Positions 5,397 through 6,149 of a DNA stretch of 6,149 bases are shown in pieces (the first letter of the stretch is position 1; each line of letters opens with the position of its first letter). Under the pieces are notes generated by a model, which was not told the DNA's origin, made no database searches, and was given only the letters and a program-made list of their open reading frames with translations. A program made the position numbers and the translations under genes. Source of the stretch: an uncultured Peptostreptococcaceae bacterium (GTDB lineage: Bacteria > Bacillota > Clostridia > Peptostreptococcales > Anaerovoracaceae); assembly GCA_905236895.1 (NCBI GenBank), contig CAJOQI010000151.1, forward strand, positions 1-6,149. Reading direction: 5' to 3'.

Positions 5397-6149
5397 ATGA
5401 AATCCACTACATTTACCAGACGTATGACAATGCGTATAGCCATTGTGGCTGTACTTCTCGTTGTCTTTCTCGCGCTGGTAAGCTTGATTAACAAGGTAAA
5501 GAGCGCCGACGCTTCTGAGCGTCCCTCCGGGGAATACAATCTGGCCACATCCGGATTGACCTACCCCGGGCTTAAGGTTGCGGAAAACCACATCAAAGAT
5601 GCCGCAGCCAATATGAAGACCGCTAAGGCCGACTCCGCCAAGAAGGGAGAGAGTTCTTCCACTTCAAGGCCGGAAACCCCTGCCAGCGCAAGAAAAAAGA
5701 CAGAGGAAAACTCTGACTCCACAGCTGAAAATACTGAATCCAAGGAAAAAGAAACAACTTCTGCTCCAATCAATGATGGACCGGTAATCGCATCCATTTT
5801 GGTTGACGGCGATTCCTATAATTATGAAGGGGATCCTGTTACCGTACAGGACCTGGTTTATTTCTATGATATCGAAATCGGTGAAGACGATATAGTCAAT
5901 CCCCCGCTTGGAACCAAGCTGGAGGACGGCCTCATTATCGAAATCACCCGTATCGCCTACGAAGAAGTAACAGAAATGGATGCAGGTGTCCTCTCCACAT
6001 ATTGGGTTAAGTATGTGAACGGAGAGCCAGTTGAATGGGAGCTCTTAAGCACTCAGGAAGTTGAAGAAGAGGAAGAATCCAACTCAGAAGAAGATAATCA
6101 AAGCGAAGAATCCGAAGCTGCTTCAGACGAAAACGAAGAGTCTCGGGAG
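5397..6149 (+). CDS. Membrane-anchored DUF348-like cell-envelope protein, N-terminal 251 residues; C-terminus lies beyond the right edge
   Basis: The frame is open from ATG 5397 to the last base. The start is fixed by AGGAGG (5385-5390) six bases upstream. Residues 1-12 are basic and residues 13-31 form one hydrophobic membrane segment (RIAIVAVLLVVFLALVSL), either a signal anchor or a signal peptide cleaved near KSA|DA. Residues 35-126 are a low-complexity linker rich in Ala, Lys, Ser, Thr and Glu. Residues 131-186 (from IASILVDGD to EITRI) match the DUF348 pattern of YabE-type proteins: a VDG turn, a TVQDL helix, an xIxIGEDDIVNPPL core, and a final DGLIIEITR strand. The following IAYEEVTEMDAG looks like the start of a G5 domain but is degenerate and short. 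The last 30 residues are almost all Glu, Ser, Asp and Asn. Family members often act in peptidoglycan remodelling through a C-terminal 3D or other domain; whether this protein has one cannot be seen, so the function is inferred only from the DUF348-like module. Confidence 0.8.
   Translation, partial: MKSTTFTRRMTMRIAIVAVLLVVFLALVSLINKVKSADASERPSGEYNLATSGLTYPGLKVAENHIKDAAANMKTAKADSAKKGESSSTSRPETPASARKKTEENSDSTAENTESKEKETTSAPINDGPVIASILVDGDSYNYEGDPVTVQDLVYFYDIEIGEDDIVNPPLGTKLEDGLIIEITRIAYEEVTEMDAGVLSTYWVKYVNGEPVEWELLSTQEVEEEEESNSEEDNQSEESEAASDENEESRE

Noticed and set aside
5313..5797. Minus-strand open frames opposite the DUF348-like gene
   Set aside because: They are antisense to a well-supported gene with a good start, and give no recognisable protein.

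Overview
The window reads as chromosomal DNA from a Gram-positive anaerobe of the Clostridia, most likely Lachnospiraceae. Three things suggest this: an adjacent lepA-hemW pair (a gene order widespread in Firmicutes), a small lipoprotein resembling DUF4854, and a very large acidic secreted protein whose N-terminal segments look like those of Lachnospiraceae surface proteins. The family-level assignment is inference from memory; no database was searched.

Layout: four genes are read on the minus strand and one on the plus strand. From the right, a divergent promoter region (about 5246-5396) drives a lipoprotein gene leftwards (4832-5245) and a membrane-anchored DUF348-like protein rightwards (5397 to the window edge, incomplete). 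The lipoprotein gene ends in a strong 13-bp hairpin terminator (4772-4804). Next come lepA (2932-4743, elongation factor 4), a short gap with a hairpin and T-run (about 2897-2918), and hemW (1736-2878, radical-SAM heme chaperone). A gene-poor AT-rich stretch of about 380 bases follows, then a large secreted surface protein (start at 1353, C-terminus beyond the left edge).

How the genes relate: lepA and hemW are housekeeping genes (translation and heme delivery) that probably share some transcription, modulated by the hairpin between them. The other three encode exported proteins: a lipoprotein, a membrane-anchored DUF348-like protein and an adhesin-like protein. In many Firmicutes lepA-hemW is followed by hrcA-grpE-dnaK; here the next gene is the surface protein, so the usual neighbourhood is broken at about position 1735. 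No RNA gene, CRISPR array, insertion sequence or prophage gene was recognised. The points most worth a second look are the paired TCTTAAGA palindromes in the plus-strand leader, the long leader with a C8 tract upstream of the surface protein plus a C7 tract inside its gene, and the hairpin between lepA and hemW.
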